In this document: positions 8,788-17,417 of the stretch, piece after piece
Position numbering within the stretch: the first letter of the stretch is position 1
How the letters are laid out: every line of letters begins with the position of its first letter
Source: Afifella aestuarii
Lineage (GTDB): Bacteria; Pseudomonadota; Alphaproteobacteria; Rhizobiales; Afifellaceae
DNA: 64,000 nt
Direction of reading: 5' to 3'
Assembly (NCBI RefSeq): GCF_004023665.1
Contig: NZ_SAUF01000001.1
Coordinates: 792,501 to 856,500 of the forward strand
Notes under the pieces: generated by a model
Database searches by the model: none
What the model saw: the letters and a program-made list of their open reading frames with translations, nothing else
Told to the model about the DNA's origin: nothing
Program-made: the position numbers and the translations under genes

Positions 8788-9673
8788 AGGGGCTCTCGGC
8801 GATGTCCGAGAAAGCACGAAGCGTCTCGCGGAATTGCAGGACAGCCGGGGTCTTAAAGCCCGGCCTTTCGGCGAAACAGGTGTCGATCTTCATCAACGGC
8901 TTGATCGTGAATTGATCGGCATCCGGCACGAGATCGAGAACGCTGCGCGGCAGCAGCGAGAAGCAGGTTCCTGCCGCGGTGAGGGCGACCATGGCGTGGT
9001 AGGATCTGACCTCCTGGAACTGAAGCCGTGCGGGCGTGGTGCCGCCATCCGTCACCCATTCCTCGGCAAGCCGGCGATAGGTGCAGCCGGGCGCGAATGC
9101 GGCAAGCGCGCGGGGCTTGATCTCCTCAGAGCGTTCGATTTCCGGGTGCCCGGGCGGCAGCAGGAGCACGAGCTCTTCGCGAAAGAGCGGCGTCGTCGCC
9201 ACCTCGTCGGGGCCAAACCCCGCGTCGTCCGGCGGCAGGGCGATCAAGGCGCAGTCGATCCGATGCGCGAGCAGGGCGTCGACGAGCTGGCGGGTCGGCG
9301 CCGTGACGAGCTCGATCGTCACTTCCGGCCATTTTGCGTTGAACTCGGCCAAGGGCAGGGGCAGGCGGGCCGCGACGGTCGATTCCATCGAGCCGATGCG
9401 CAGAGTGCCGACGGGCTCTTTCGGATTGACGACCTGTTCTGCTTCCTCCGCGAGATTGAGGATGCGCTCGGCATAGTCGAGATAGGCCACGCCCTCGGCC
9501 GTGAGCGTCATGGCCTTTCTGTCGCGCTGAAACAGCGGCACGCCGATCTCGGCCTCGAGTTGCTGAATGCGCGTGGTGACGTTCGAAGGCACCCGCCCGA
9601 GGAGATGAGCCGTGCGGGTGATGCTCCCTTCCCTGGCCACGGTGCGGAAGATGGCGAGCGATGCCAGATCCAA
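8774..9673 (-). CDS. LysR-family transcriptional regulator
   Basis: About 299 residues; HTH in residues 1-60 (LASLAIFRTVAREGSITRTA; VTTRIQQLEAEIG), effector domain to the end, with Cys residues at 'FAPGCTYRRL' and 'AAGTCFSLLP', the latter common in a LysR branch linked to MFS genes. The reading frame is open to 9691 (TTG), but TTG 9673 has GGAG at the right distance and gives the usual 'MDLASLAIF' start; both are non-ATG. Overlaps the MFS gene downstream by 14 bases. The region upstream (9674-9780) is AT-rich and is the likely promoter. Confidence 0.88.
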   Translation of the reverse strand: MDLASLAIFRTVAREGSITRTAHLLGRVPSNVTTRIQQLEAEIGVPLFQRDRKAMTLTAEGVAYLDYAERILNLAEEAEQVVNPKEPVGTLRIGSMESTVAARLPLPLAEFNAKWPEVTIELVTAPTRQLVDALLAHRIDCALIALPPDDAGFGPDEVATTPLFREELVLLLPPGHPEIERSEEIKPRALAAFAPGCTYRRLAEEWVTDGGTTPARLQFQEVRSYHAMVALTAAGTCFSLLPRSVLDLVPDADQFTIKPLMKIDTCFAERPGFKTPAVLQFRETLRAFSDIAESPYAPQ

Positions 9674-9830
9674 AGAAATTCTCCAATTCAAAATATATCG
9701 GCCAGTTTGTTCATTTAATAAGAATAAGAGTCAACGGCTTTTTCCGTCCGAAGAACGTTTCCGGCCCGTGCCGGGTATGCGAGACGGTCTGCTAGGGTGT
9801 CAGGAAAGATAAGGGCGCCGCAGGAACGGA

Positions 9831-11006
9831 ATGGATCATCTCGACAGGATCAGCATGGCCGAAGCGCGCCGGATCGCGCTCGGGGCACAGGGCTTTGGTG
9901 CCGCCCGTTCGGCCAATCCGACCTCTGCCAGTTTGCGCCGGGTTCTCGACCGGGTTCAGCTTCACCAGATCGACAGCGTCAACGTTCTGGCGCGGGCGCA
10001 TTACCTTCCGGCCTTTTCCCGGCTCGGCGCCTATGACCGCGATCTTCTCGACAGGCTTGCTTGGGGACCAAAACGGCAGCGCAAATTGTTCGAATACTGG
10101 GCGCACGAAGCCTCGCTCGTGCCGTTCGAGGTGCAGCCTTTGCTGCGCTGGCGCATGGCGCAGGCCGATCGCGGCGAGGCGGGCTGGACCTCGATGCGCC
10201 GATTTGCGCGCGAGCATCGGGCGGAAGCCATGGCGGTGCTTCAGCGGATCCGTGAGGAGGGGCCGCTGTCCGTCTCCGACTTCGAGGCGCATAAGGGCCG
10301 TCCGGGCTGGTGGGAATGGAGCGGCACCAAGCGGGCGCTCGAATGGCTGTTCTGGGCAGGTCACCTGACGACGGCGACGCGACGCGGAAACTTCCAGCGG
10401 GTCTACGACCTTCCCGAGCGCGTCCTGCCCGCCTCTGTCCTCGATCAGCCGACGCCTTCTGAGGCGGATGCCCATCGCGCCTTGATCGAGCGTGCCGCAC
10501 GGGCGCACGGCATCGCGACGGATCGCGAATTGCGGGATTATTTCCGGCAACCGCCGGGGCCGGCACAAGAGGCGATATCCTCGCTTGCCGAGGACGGGGT
10601 CCTGTTGCCCGTGAGCGTGCCGGGCTGGCGTCACGCCTGGCTCCACCGCGGTGCCCGCCGCCCGCGCCGGATCAACGCGACGGCGCTGCTTGCCCCGTTC
10701 GATCCGCTGGTCTGGGAAAGAGATCGCGCCGAGCGCCTCTTCGGCTTCCGCTACCGCATCGAGATCTATGTGCCGGCGGACAAGCGCCAGTACGGCTATT
10801 ATGTGCTGCCGTTCCTGTTCGGCGACAATCTGGTGGCCCGCGTCGATCTCAAGGCAGACAGACCGAACACACGGCTTCTCGTGCAGTCGGTGCATTTCGA
10901 GGAGGATGCGCCGGACGAAAGCCGCGACGCGCTCTCCGGCGAACTCGAAAAGATGGCGGCGTGGCTCGGGCTCGACGAGGTGTCTTTCGCGCCCGGAAGG
11001 GCGTGA
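9831..11006 (+). CDS. AlkX/YcaQ-type winged-helix DNA glycosylase (HTH_42 family)
   Basis: 391 residues, matching the family (E. coli YcaQ about 410). These enzymes use three winged-helix domains to unhook interstrand crosslinks and excise alkylated bases. The catalytic motif of the YcaQ/AlkX branch is Q-hydrophobic-D, and here residues 46-48 read QID in 'VQLHQIDSVNVLARAH'; the AlkZ branch would have Q-x-Q. Conserved aromatic-rich 'EYWAHEASLVP' and C-terminal 'LLAPFDPLVWERDRAERLFGF' blocks are present. ATG 9831 has AGGAACGGA just ahead. Monocistronic and convergent with the acetyltransferase gene. Confidence 0.87.
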   Translation: MDHLDRISMAEARRIALGAQGFGAARSANPTSASLRRVLDRVQLHQIDSVNVLARAHYLPAFSRLGAYDRDLLDRLAWGPKRQRKLFEYWAHEASLVPFEVQPLLRWRMAQADRGEAGWTSMRRFAREHRAEAMAVLQRIREEGPLSVSDFEAHKGRPGWWEWSGTKRALEWLFWAGHLTTATRRGNFQRVYDLPERVLPASVLDQPTPSEADAHRALIERAARAHGIATDRELRDYFRQPPGPAQEAISSLAEDGVLLPVSVPGWRHAWLHRGARRPRRINATALLAPFDPLVWERDRAERLFGFRYRIEIYVPADKRQYGYYVLPFLFGDNLVARVDLKADRPNTRLLVQSVHFEEDAPDESRDALSGELEKMAAWLGLDEVSFAPGRA

Positions 11007-11048
11007 CGGCGTGGCGCCGGAGCGCGGCCCGGGACTGTCCGCGGCGTG

Positions 11049-11591
11049 TCAGAGCCCGGCCCTGCTCTCCCATTCCTTGCGCAGGATTGCGTATTGCATG
11101 GTGTTTTCTAAGATCGGATTGCCGGCCTCGTCCTTCATGAACGAGACGTATTCGATGAAGAGGCCTTCGCGGCGCATGCCGAGCCGTTCGCAGAGGTGCT
11201 GCGAGGGATAATTGGTGTCCTCGACATAGGCATAGAGACGGCGCGCGCCTTTTGTCGTGAAGAGATGCGCGAAGAGGGCGCGGGCGGCCTCCGTCGCATA
11301 TCCCGCGCCGGAGAAAGCCTTGTTGAAGTTCCAGCCAAGCGCATAGGTGTCGTCGCCTTCCAAAACGGCGAAGAGATCGCCGATCATCTCGCCCGTGTCG
11401 CGAAGGCAGACGGCGACATCGCTGTCGCTTTCGGCGCGCCTTTTCACCTCGTCTTCCGCCGCGGCGAGATCGGCGAGACGCATGGAGAAAAAGCAGCTGA
11501 CCGCCGGCTCCTGCAAATAGGCGAAGAGGCTGGGCGCGTCGCGCTTCTCGAAACGCCTGAGGATCAGCCGGTCCGTCTCGATAGGCTGCAT
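11049..11591 (-). CDS. GNAT-family N-acetyltransferase (RimJ/RimL type)
   Basis: 180 residues. The start 'IETDRLILRRFEKRDAPSLFAYL' and the acetyl-CoA loop 'GAGYATEAARALFAHLF' followed by 'YVEDTNYPSQHLCERLGMRREG' identify a RimJ/RimL-like GNAT enzyme, which transfers an acetyl group to an amine such as a protein N-terminus, polyamine or antibiotic. Acceptor unknown. Single gene between the glycosylase gene and nagA, with 81 bases to the end... of the nagA reading frame. Confidence 0.9.
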   Translation of the reverse strand: MQPIETDRLILRRFEKRDAPSLFAYLQEPAVSCFFSMRLADLAAAEDEVKRRAESDSDVAVCLRDTGEMIGDLFAVLEGDDTYALGWNFNKAFSGAGYATEAARALFAHLFTTKGARRLYAYVEDTNYPSQHLCERLGMRREGLFIEYVSFMKDEAGNPILENTMQYAILRKEWESRAGL

Positions 11592-11673
11592 TTGTCCCTC
11601 TCTACGCGGTTGGCGCTGTGTCTCGATGAAAGCGAGGCCTGGCGCGCGATCGTGTCAGCGGTGCGGCGGCGCC

Positions 11674-12771
11674 TCAGATGCCGATGCGGGTCAGGTCCGT
11701 ATCGAGGGCGAGGATTTCGCCGACGGGGCGGCCGGGCTCGAGGGTCGGAGGGACGAGCCGCATCGCCGCATTCGGGATGTCGGTCGCCATGGCGACGGCC
11801 TCTTCGAGGGGGAGGCCGACATGGAAGACGGCGTTCCTGAGGCAGGTGAGAAGGTCGACATGGGCGCCGGCAAGAGCGCCCGCCGCATTGACGAGGGCCC
11901 CATCGCGGACGCGAATTTCCTCGCCATAGAGGACGAAATGGTCGGGCCCGCCGACCGTCGCCATGGCGTCGGAGACGAGGAAGGTGCGGTTTCTGAGCGG
12001 ACGGGCGCGGCAGGCGATCGCGACCATCGGCCAGGAGACATGATGGCCGTCGACGATGATGCCGGCATAGGCGTCGCTCGCGAGCGCCGTGCCGAGGAGG
12101 CCGGGCGCGCGCGAGGTCATGGGCGGCATGGCGTTGTAGAGATGCGTGAAGCAGGCAATGCCCGCGGCAAGGCCAGCCTCCGTCTCCGCGGCATCGGCGG
12201 CGCTGTGGCCGGCGGAGACGACGACGCCCATCGCCGCGATTTCACGGATGAGGTCCGGGGGGACGATTTCCGGCGCGAGCGTCAGCATGACCGGGATATC
12301 CGCGGCGCGAAGACGTTCCAAGATCGCCAGGGTGGCGCGATCCATCGGCCGCATATGGGTGGCGTCGTGGGTGCCCTTGCGCTCCGGGTTGAGGTGCGGG
12401 CCTTCCAGATGCAGGCCGAGGAGACCCGGCATGCCCCAGGCCTCGATCACCGCCTCGGCGGTCGCGCGCATGCGTTCGGCCGTCGTGGTGATGAGGGTCG
12501 GCATCAGGAAGCCGGTGCCGAGGCGCCGCTGGGCTGCGATGATCGTCTCGATCGCGGCGGGGCTCGCATCGGAATTGAGCATGACGCCGCCGCTGCCGTT
12601 GACCTGAAGGTCGGTGAGGGCGGGGATGAGGAGATGCGGGGTGAGATCGGGCGTCTCACGCGGGCCAAGCGGCCGGATGCGGTCGATCGCGCCCGCCTCG
12701 ATCTCCACGGCAAGGCCGGTCTCAAAGCGGCCATCCTTCCAAAGACGGGTCGGAGCGATAAGGCGGGTCAC
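11674..12771 (-). CDS. nagA: N-acetylglucosamine-6-phosphate deacetylase
   Basis: 365 residues. NagA removes acetate from GlcNAc-6-phosphate in amino-sugar and cell-wall recycling. Amidohydrolase-fold motifs are in order: 'LTDLQVNGSGG', the metal-binding 'GLHLEGPHLNPERKG', 'SAGHSAAD', 'THLYNAMPPM', 'DGHHVS' and 'LVSDAM'. The frame is open upstream to 12927, but the N-terminal 52 residues are low-quality Arg/Pro-rich sequence; GTG 12771 (giving VTRLIAPTRLW) has AGAGGA nine bases ahead and matches the family's length. No nagB, nagK or PTS gene adjoins it, so the rest of the pathway is elsewhere. Confidence 0.9.
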   Translation of the reverse strand: MTRLIAPTRLWKDGRFETGLAVEIEAGAIDRIRPLGPRETPDLTPHLLIPALTDLQVNGSGGVMLNSDASPAAIETIIAAQRRLGTGFLMPTLITTTAERMRATAEAVIEAWGMPGLLGLHLEGPHLNPERKGTHDATHMRPMDRATLAILERLRAADIPVMLTLAPEIVPPDLIREIAAMGVVVSAGHSAADAAETEAGLAAGIACFTHLYNAMPPMTSRAPGLLGTALASDAYAGIIVDGHHVSWPMVAIACRARPLRNRTFLVSDAMATVGGPDHFVLYGEEIRVRDGALVNAAGALAGAHVDLLTCLRNAVFHVGLPLEEAVAMATDIPNAAMRLVPPTLEPGRPVGEILALDTDLTRIGI

Positions 12772-13191
12772 GAGACGAGATCCTCTGAAAGGCCGGGGCG
12801 AAGCCGATGTGCAGCCGGCGCGGAGGCTGCGAAATGCCAAGGGTTCGGACGCTCTGTCCGGCCGGCGCGCGAATGGACCGGAGATACGCGCGCCGGCGGG
12901 TGCCGGCAAGAGAAGCGGCGGCTTCAAATGCCTCGCTCATGCAAGCTTCGGCGGCAGGGAACGCGATTGCGGTTGCCAATTGCCGCAAGGCGTGGTTCAA
13001 GGGCGTGATGACCCCGCGCGTAGAGGCGTTCGTCGCCGTCGGTGGTCACAAGCAACTTTCCGTATCGATCGTTGCCCCGAAGGCGCCCGTTGAGGCGTAA
13101 GCTCCCGGCAGCTGATCTACGCAGGCTTCCAAAACCAAGTGACACAGCTCGCGCCGGCCGTCTCAGGCTGGCCGCGACGAGAAAGCTCATA
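12772..13191. other. Divergent intergenic region between nagA and the RNA helicase gene
   Basis: 420 bases separate the two divergent starts. Small open frames across it (for example 12807-13100 on the plus strand) have Arg/Ala-rich composition and no ribosome binding site, so I do not call a gene. It must contain the promoters of both genes. The long distance to the helicase start would allow a structured 5' leader, which is common for cold-responsive helicases, but I cannot identify a known RNA element. Confidence 0.45.
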
Positions 13192-14799
13192 TTGACACTT
13201 TTCAATGAACTCGGCCTCGCCGAGCCGATCCTTCGTGCCGTTGCCGCCGAAGGCTATACCAATCCGACTCCGATTCAGGAGCAGGTCATCCCGACCATGC
13301 TTGCCGGCCGCGATCTTCTCGGCACGGCGCAGACGGGAACCGGCAAGACGGCGTCCTTCGTGCTGCCGCTGCTCGACAAGCTCAGCCGCACCATGGTGCC
13401 GGCCGCGCCGCGCACATGCCATGCCCTCATCGTCGTGCCGACGCGCGAGCTTGCCCAGCAGGTCGCCGACAGCGTGCGCAATTATGGGCGCTTCGTGAAC
13501 ATGTCCTCGGCGGTCGTCATCGGCGGCGCCCGGCCCGGACCGCAGGTGAAGGCGCTGTCGCGCGGTGTCGATTTCATCATCGCGACGCCTGGCCGTCTTC
13601 TTGACCATATGCAGACCGGCGCCGTCCGTCTCGACCAGACCAACGTCGTCGTGCTCGACGAGGCCGATCAGATGCTCGACCTCGGCTTCATGCCGGCGAT
13701 CCGCAAGATCCTGGCCAAGATGCCGCGCGAGCGCCAGACGGTTCTCCTCTCGGCGACGATGCCGCCGGCGATCCGCAAGCTCGCGGGCGATTTTCTCCAC
13801 CAGCCGGCGGAAATCTCCGTCGCCCCGGTGTCGCGCCCGATCGAGCAGATCGCACAAAGCGTCATCAACGTGGCGAGTGCCGGCAAGCGCGACATGCTCG
13901 TCGATCTCCTCGGCGCTGCCGATATGGAGCGGGCGATCGTCTTCACGCGCACCAAGCGCGGTGCCGACAAGGTGAGCCAGCATCTCGACAAGGCGGGCCT
14001 GCGCTCGGCGGCGATCCACGGCAACAAGAGCCAGAATCAGCGTGAAAAGGCGCTCGGTGCCTTCCGCAACGGCCGTGTCGCCGTTCTGGTCGCCACCGAT
14101 ATCGCAGCGCGCGGCATCGACATCGACGACGTTTCGCATGTCGTCAATTTCGAGCTGCCGAACGTGCCGGAAGCGTATGTGCACCGCATCGGGCGGACCG
14201 CGCGCGCCGGCAAGAGTGGCATCGCGATCTCGCTGTGCGATCATTCCGAGCGGGGTCTTCTGCGCGATATCGAAAAGCTGATCGGCAAGAGGATCGACGC
14301 GCATGGCGCGGCCCCTCGGCGTGAGGCAGTCGCGAACCAGGCCGGGGCCGAGGTAGTCGGTGAAACCGATGAGGCGCCGTCTGCAGGCGTGCGCCAGCAG
14401 GCGGGCGAGCGGCGCGACGAAAGATCACGCCAGCCCGGCAAGCGCAATTCTCCCTCACGCAACCGCCGGCGTTCGGGCAACAAACCCGCGGCCTTCGAAG
14501 CTCGCTCCGATGGGCGCAACGAAGGGCGGAGCGAAGGGCGGAATGAAGGCCGCAACGGCGACGCCCCGAAAGGCGGCCGCAACCGCAGGCCGGAAGGTGC
14601 CGAAGGAGGCCGTTCGGCCAAGCGGGCCGAGGGCGGCGCGCCCAAGAGCCGCAAAGGTGGCTCGGATGGCCGGCGTGACGGGGCCCGCCGCGACGGCGGC
14701 CGCGGCAACGAGGGCGCCCAGGCCGGTCTGGAGCGGATGCTGCGCAAGAGCAGCAAGCCAAAAACCGGGGCGGGCGACAAGCAGGTCGCCGCGCGCTGA
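13192..14799 (+). CDS. rhlE: DEAD-box ATP-dependent RNA helicase (RhlE group)
   Basis: 535 residues from TTG 13192. Motifs: Q motif 'GYTNPTPIQEQVIP', Walker A 'AQTGTGKT', 'PTRELAQQ', 'TPGRLLD', DEAD in 'VVLDEADQMLDLGF', 'LLSATMP', 'IVFTRTKRGADKV' and 'HRIGRTARAG'. This unwinds RNA duplexes in ribosome assembly or mRNA turnover. Residues after about 380 form a basic Arg/Gly/Asn-rich RNA-binding tail with 12-bp DNA repeats. The frame is open upstream, but family members start 'MT.F.ELGL', matching the TTG ahead of 'LTLFNELGLAEPIL'; GAGAAAG lies at a suitable distance. Followed by a good terminator, so it is a single-gene unit. Confidence 0.92.
   Translation: MTLFNELGLAEPILRAVAAEGYTNPTPIQEQVIPTMLAGRDLLGTAQTGTGKTASFVLPLLDKLSRTMVPAAPRTCHALIVVPTRELAQQVADSVRNYGRFVNMSSAVVIGGARPGPQVKALSRGVDFIIATPGRLLDHMQTGAVRLDQTNVVVLDEADQMLDLGFMPAIRKILAKMPRERQTVLLSATMPPAIRKLAGDFLHQPAEISVAPVSRPIEQIAQSVINVASAGKRDMLVDLLGAADMERAIVFTRTKRGADKVSQHLDKAGLRSAAIHGNKSQNQREKALGAFRNGRVAVLVATDIAARGIDIDDVSHVVNFELPNVPEAYVHRIGRTARAGKSGIAISLCDHSERGLLRDIEKLIGKRIDAHGAAPRREAVANQAGAEVVGETDEAPSAGVRQQAGERRDERSRQPGKRNSPSRNRRRSGNKPAAFEARSDGRNEGRSEGRNEGRNGDAPKGGRNRRPEGAEGGRSAKRAEGGAPKSRKGGSDGRRDGARRDGGRGNEGAQAGLERMLRKSSKPKTGAGDKQVAAR
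14512..14559 (+). repeat. 12-bp tandem repeat in the helicase tail
   Basis: Four degenerate copies of a 12-base unit (GGGCGCAACGAA and variants) encode the repeated tetrapeptide GR(N/S)E in the C-terminal RNA-binding tail. Copy number of such in-frame repeats is likely to vary between strains. Confidence 0.7.
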
Positions 14800-14827
14800 A
14801 GACAGCGACGCCACGCAAGTTTGAGAG

Positions 14828-14858
14828 GGCCGGCCGCCATGTGCGGTCGGCCTTTTTT
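14828..14858 (+). terminator. Rho-independent terminator after the RNA helicase gene
   Basis: A ten-base-pair stem (GGCCGGCCGC with GCGGTCGGCC, one G-T wobble), short loop and six T residues lie 28 bases after the helicase stop codon. Confidence 0.85.
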
Positions 14859-14973
14859 GTGCCCTCGGGCACCCTTCGGCGTGGTCCGTTGCCGGCAAAG
14901 GAACGCCGTGTCGGGCATGGCTGCTCAACGTGCACGGCATTGACAATTATGGCCATTCGCCGGCAGATGGGGG

Positions 14974-15165
14974 CGTCAACGGTTTCCGGACGCAAAGCGA
15001 CCGGATTAAAAGGGAACACGGTGAGGCGTACCCAGCAGGGACCAAAACCGTGGCTGCCCCCGCAACTGTGAGCGGCGAGCAGGGCTTCAACATGTCACTG
15101 GCGCATTGGCGCTGGGAAGACGAAGCCATGCTGTGACCCGCAAGCCAGGAGACCTGCCGCTGACG
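14974..15165 (+). promoter_or_regulatory. Cobalamin riboswitch
   Basis: All core blocks of the B12 aptamer are visible in order: 'TTAAAAGGGAACACGGTG', 'GCTGCCCCCGCAACTGTGAG', 'TCACTGGCGCATTGGCGCTG' with 'GGGAAGACGAAGCC', and the B12 box 'AGCCAGGAGACCTGCC' (15143-15158). The ends can pair as P1 (CGTCAACGG at 14974-14982 with CCGCTGACG at 15157-15165, one mismatch). It lies 170 bases before the DUF4198 start and should repress the downstream cobalt-uptake operon when adenosylcobalamin is plentiful. I see no T-tract terminator after it, so control may act on translation. Confidence 0.95.
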
Positions 15166-15334
15166 CGCGACGCCGGGCCACCGGTGCCGCACCGCAACGG
15201 ACGCCGGGGTGAGCGTCTGGCGGTGGAACGGCGCCAGGAATCCGATTTGCGCCCAATCCTCGCCAAAACCCCGATCGTCCTTTCCGCATCACTGTCGCGG
15301 TTCGTCCGCTGCAGTCATTGGAGAGACGATACGA

Positions 15335-16132
15335 ATGAACCTTCGTAAGTTTGCCTGTGCCGCCCTCACATCGGCGGCGTTTCTTCTTCCCGCCGCAGCC
15401 GAAGCGCATTTTCAGCTGATCTATACGCCCGAGGTGAATCTCGCCGAGCCGGGCGACGTGCCGCTGAAGCTCATCTTCTGGCATCCCTTCGAGAACGGCC
15501 ATGTCATGGATATGGGCGCGCCGGAAGAGTTCTACGCCGTCTTCCGCGGCAAGAAGATCGATCTCAAGGACAGCCTGAAGCCGATCTCCTTCGAGGGGCT
15601 GGAAAACAGCGCGCAAGCCTTCGATGCCACGCTGCCGGCGAAGCGCGCCGGCGATTACACGCTCGTCGTCGTGCCTCAGCCCTATTACGAGGAGAGCGAG
15701 GACATCTACATCCAGCAGATCGCCAAGGCCTATCTGAACCGGGCGCAATTGCCGACCGATTGGGCCGAGCCCAAAGGGCTTGCGACGGAAATCGTGCCGC
15801 TCGATCGCCCGACCAACATTCTGGCCGGCTCCACCTTTACGGGCCGCGTCCTGTCGGAAGGCAAGCCGGTCGCGGGTGCCGAGATCGAAGTCGAATACAT
15901 GGCGGCCGAGCCCTCCATGGACGAGAACAAGCCCACCGAACCCAAAGCCTCGCCGATGCCGGGCGGTGCCGTCATCGCGATGAGCGACGAGAACGGCTAC
16001 TTCACCTTCGGCGTCCCCAAGGCCGGGTTCTGGGGCTTTGCCGCGCTCGGTTCGGGTCCGAAGACGGAGTTCGAGGGCAAAGAGCTCTCGCAGGACGCCG
16101 TCATCTGGGTGCGCGCCTACGACGTCGAATGA
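15335..16132 (+). CDS. DUF4198 periplasmic metal-uptake accessory protein (NikK-like)
   Basis: 265 residues with a Sec signal peptide (MNLRKFACAALTSAAFLLPA, cleavage near AEA-HF), so the mature protein begins with His. The DUF4198 fold follows; 'HPFENGHVMDMGAPEEF' and 'GYFTFGVPKAGFWGFAAL' are the typical blocks. NikK-type proteins accompany ECF nickel/cobalt importers and probably deliver metal to the CbiM/NikM channel. ATG 15335 is chosen for the signal peptide. First gene after the cobalamin riboswitch, 15 bases before cbiM, so cobalt rather than nickel is the expected substrate. Confidence 0.88.
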   Translation: MNLRKFACAALTSAAFLLPAAAEAHFQLIYTPEVNLAEPGDVPLKLIFWHPFENGHVMDMGAPEEFYAVFRGKKIDLKDSLKPISFEGLENSAQAFDATLPAKRAGDYTLVVVPQPYYEESEDIYIQQIAKAYLNRAQLPTDWAEPKGLATEIVPLDRPTNILAGSTFTGRVLSEGKPVAGAEIEVEYMAAEPSMDENKPTEPKASPMPGGAVIAMSDENGYFTFGVPKAGFWGFAALGSGPKTEFEGKELSQDAVIWVRAYDVE

Positions 16133-16147
16133 CGGCAGGAGGGATCG

Positions 16148-16780
16148 ATGCATATTGTCGACGGAGCTCTCGCCAATGACGTCGTCATCGGGGGAGCGGT
16201 GTTGGCGGCCGGGGGCATTGCGCTCGGCCTCAAATCGCTGACGGCGGAAAAGATGCCGGCCGCCGGGGTGTTGAGCGCGACGTTCTTCGTCGCCTCGCTC
16301 ATCCATGTTCCGATCGGTCCCTCCAGCGTGCATCTCATCATGAACGGTCTGGCCGGGCTTGTGCTCGGCTGGGCCGCCTTTCCGGCGCTGTTCGTCGGGC
16401 TTCTTCTGCAAGCGGTGTTCTTCGGCTTCGGAGGGCTCACCGTGCTCGGGGTGAATACGCTCAACATCGCGCTGCCGGCAGTGATCGTCTATTATCTGTG
16501 CCGGCGGGGGATCGCCTCCAATTCGCTGACGGTCGCCGCGATTTCAGGCGCCATCGGCGGGGGGCTCGCGATCGCGCTGACGACTGCGTTCGTGGCGATC
16601 GCTCTGGCGCTGTCGGGCGACGAATTCATCCCGGCCGCCAAGCTCGTCTTCTTCGCCCATATCCCGATCATGATCATCGAAGCGCTGGTGACGGGGGCGG
16701 CCGTGGTTCTCGCCCGCCGTGTCAAGCCGGAGCTCTTCGCCACTTTCAATCGATCCGCTGCCGAGGAGGTCGCGCTATGA
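16148..16780 (+). CDS. cbiM: Cobalt ECF transporter S component CbiM
   Basis: 210 residues with about six membrane spans. It starts MHIVDGAL: the free N-terminus with Met1-His2 is inserted into the membrane as part of the metal site in CbiM/NikM, so the start (ATG 16148, GGAGG seven bases ahead) is functionally fixed. 'HVPIGPSSVHLIMNGLAGL' carries the other conserved histidines. It captures Co2+ and works with CbiQ and CbiO as an energy-coupling-factor importer. Its stop overlaps the next start (ATGA). Confidence 0.94.
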   Translation: MHIVDGALANDVVIGGAVLAAGGIALGLKSLTAEKMPAAGVLSATFFVASLIHVPIGPSSVHLIMNGLAGLVLGWAAFPALFVGLLLQAVFFGFGGLTVLGVNTLNIALPAVIVYYLCRRGIASNSLTVAAISGAIGGGLAIALTTAFVAIALALSGDEFIPAAKLVFFAHIPIMIIEALVTGAAVVLARRVKPELFATFNRSAAEEVAL

Positions 16781-17415
16781 GAAAGCTCTGCGCAGCCCTC
16801 GTTTTCCTGGCTCTTCTGCCCGCGTCGCAGGCTCTCGCCCACAAGGTCATCGCATCCGTCTATGCGTCCGGCGATGTCGTGGAAGGCGAGGTCGGCTTTT
16901 CCAACGGCGACATGGCGAAAGATGCGACGGTCGAGGTGTTCGACGACAACGGCAACAAGCTCGGCGAGACGGTAACCGACGAGACCGGCGCCTTCACCTA
17001 CAAGCCCGAAAAGGCGGTGCCGCTCGTCTTCAAGGCCAATCTCGGCGCAGGCCATGTGGCGCAGGTGCGGATGTCGGCCGAGGAGTTGCCGGAGATCGGC
17101 GGTGCGGAGGCCTCATCGCCGGCGCTGGTCGCTGCCGAAGCTGCGGCCGGTGCCGCCGAGCCGGCGTCTTCCGGCGACGGGACTGTGGGGGCGACCGCCC
17201 AAAGCTCCGGCGTCGATCTCGCCGCGCTTCTTGAAGCACAGCACGAGATGATCACCGAAGCGGTGCAGAAACAGGTGATCCCGCTCAGGCGCGATATCGA
17301 CGCCTATAAGGAGAAGCACGACATGCAGAGCATCCTCGGTGGGATCGGCTATATCTTCGGCATCTTCGGCGTCGCGTTCTATATCGCGGCCCGGCGCAAG
17401 ATGACGGCGGCCTGA
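16777..17415 (+). CDS. cbiL: CbiL/NikL-like accessory membrane protein of the cobalt importer
   Basis: 212 residues: signal peptide (MRKLCAALVFLALLPASQALA), mature N-terminus beginning with His (HKVIASVYASGDVVEGEVGF), an Ig/carboxypeptidase-regulatory-like beta domain (residues 20-105), an Ala-rich linker, a short helix, and one C-terminal membrane span (about 183-205) ending in RRK. This is the layout of CbiL/NikL, which replaces CbiN as the fourth component in many alphaproteobacterial Ni/Co ECF systems. Overlaps cbiM by four bases and precedes cbiQ by two. Confidence 0.85.
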   Translation: MRKLCAALVFLALLPASQALAHKVIASVYASGDVVEGEVGFSNGDMAKDATVEVFDDNGNKLGETVTDETGAFTYKPEKAVPLVFKANLGAGHVAQVRMSAEELPEIGGAEASSPALVAAEAAAGAAEPASSGDGTVGATAQSSGVDLAALLEAQHEMITEAVQKQVIPLRRDIDAYKEKHDMQSILGGIGYIFGIFGVAFYIAARRKMTAA

Positions 17416-17417
17416 CG

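Noticed and set aside
12807-13100. 97-codon frame between nagA and the helicase gene
   Set aside because: No ribosome binding site, Ala/Arg-rich composition and no recognisable homologue.
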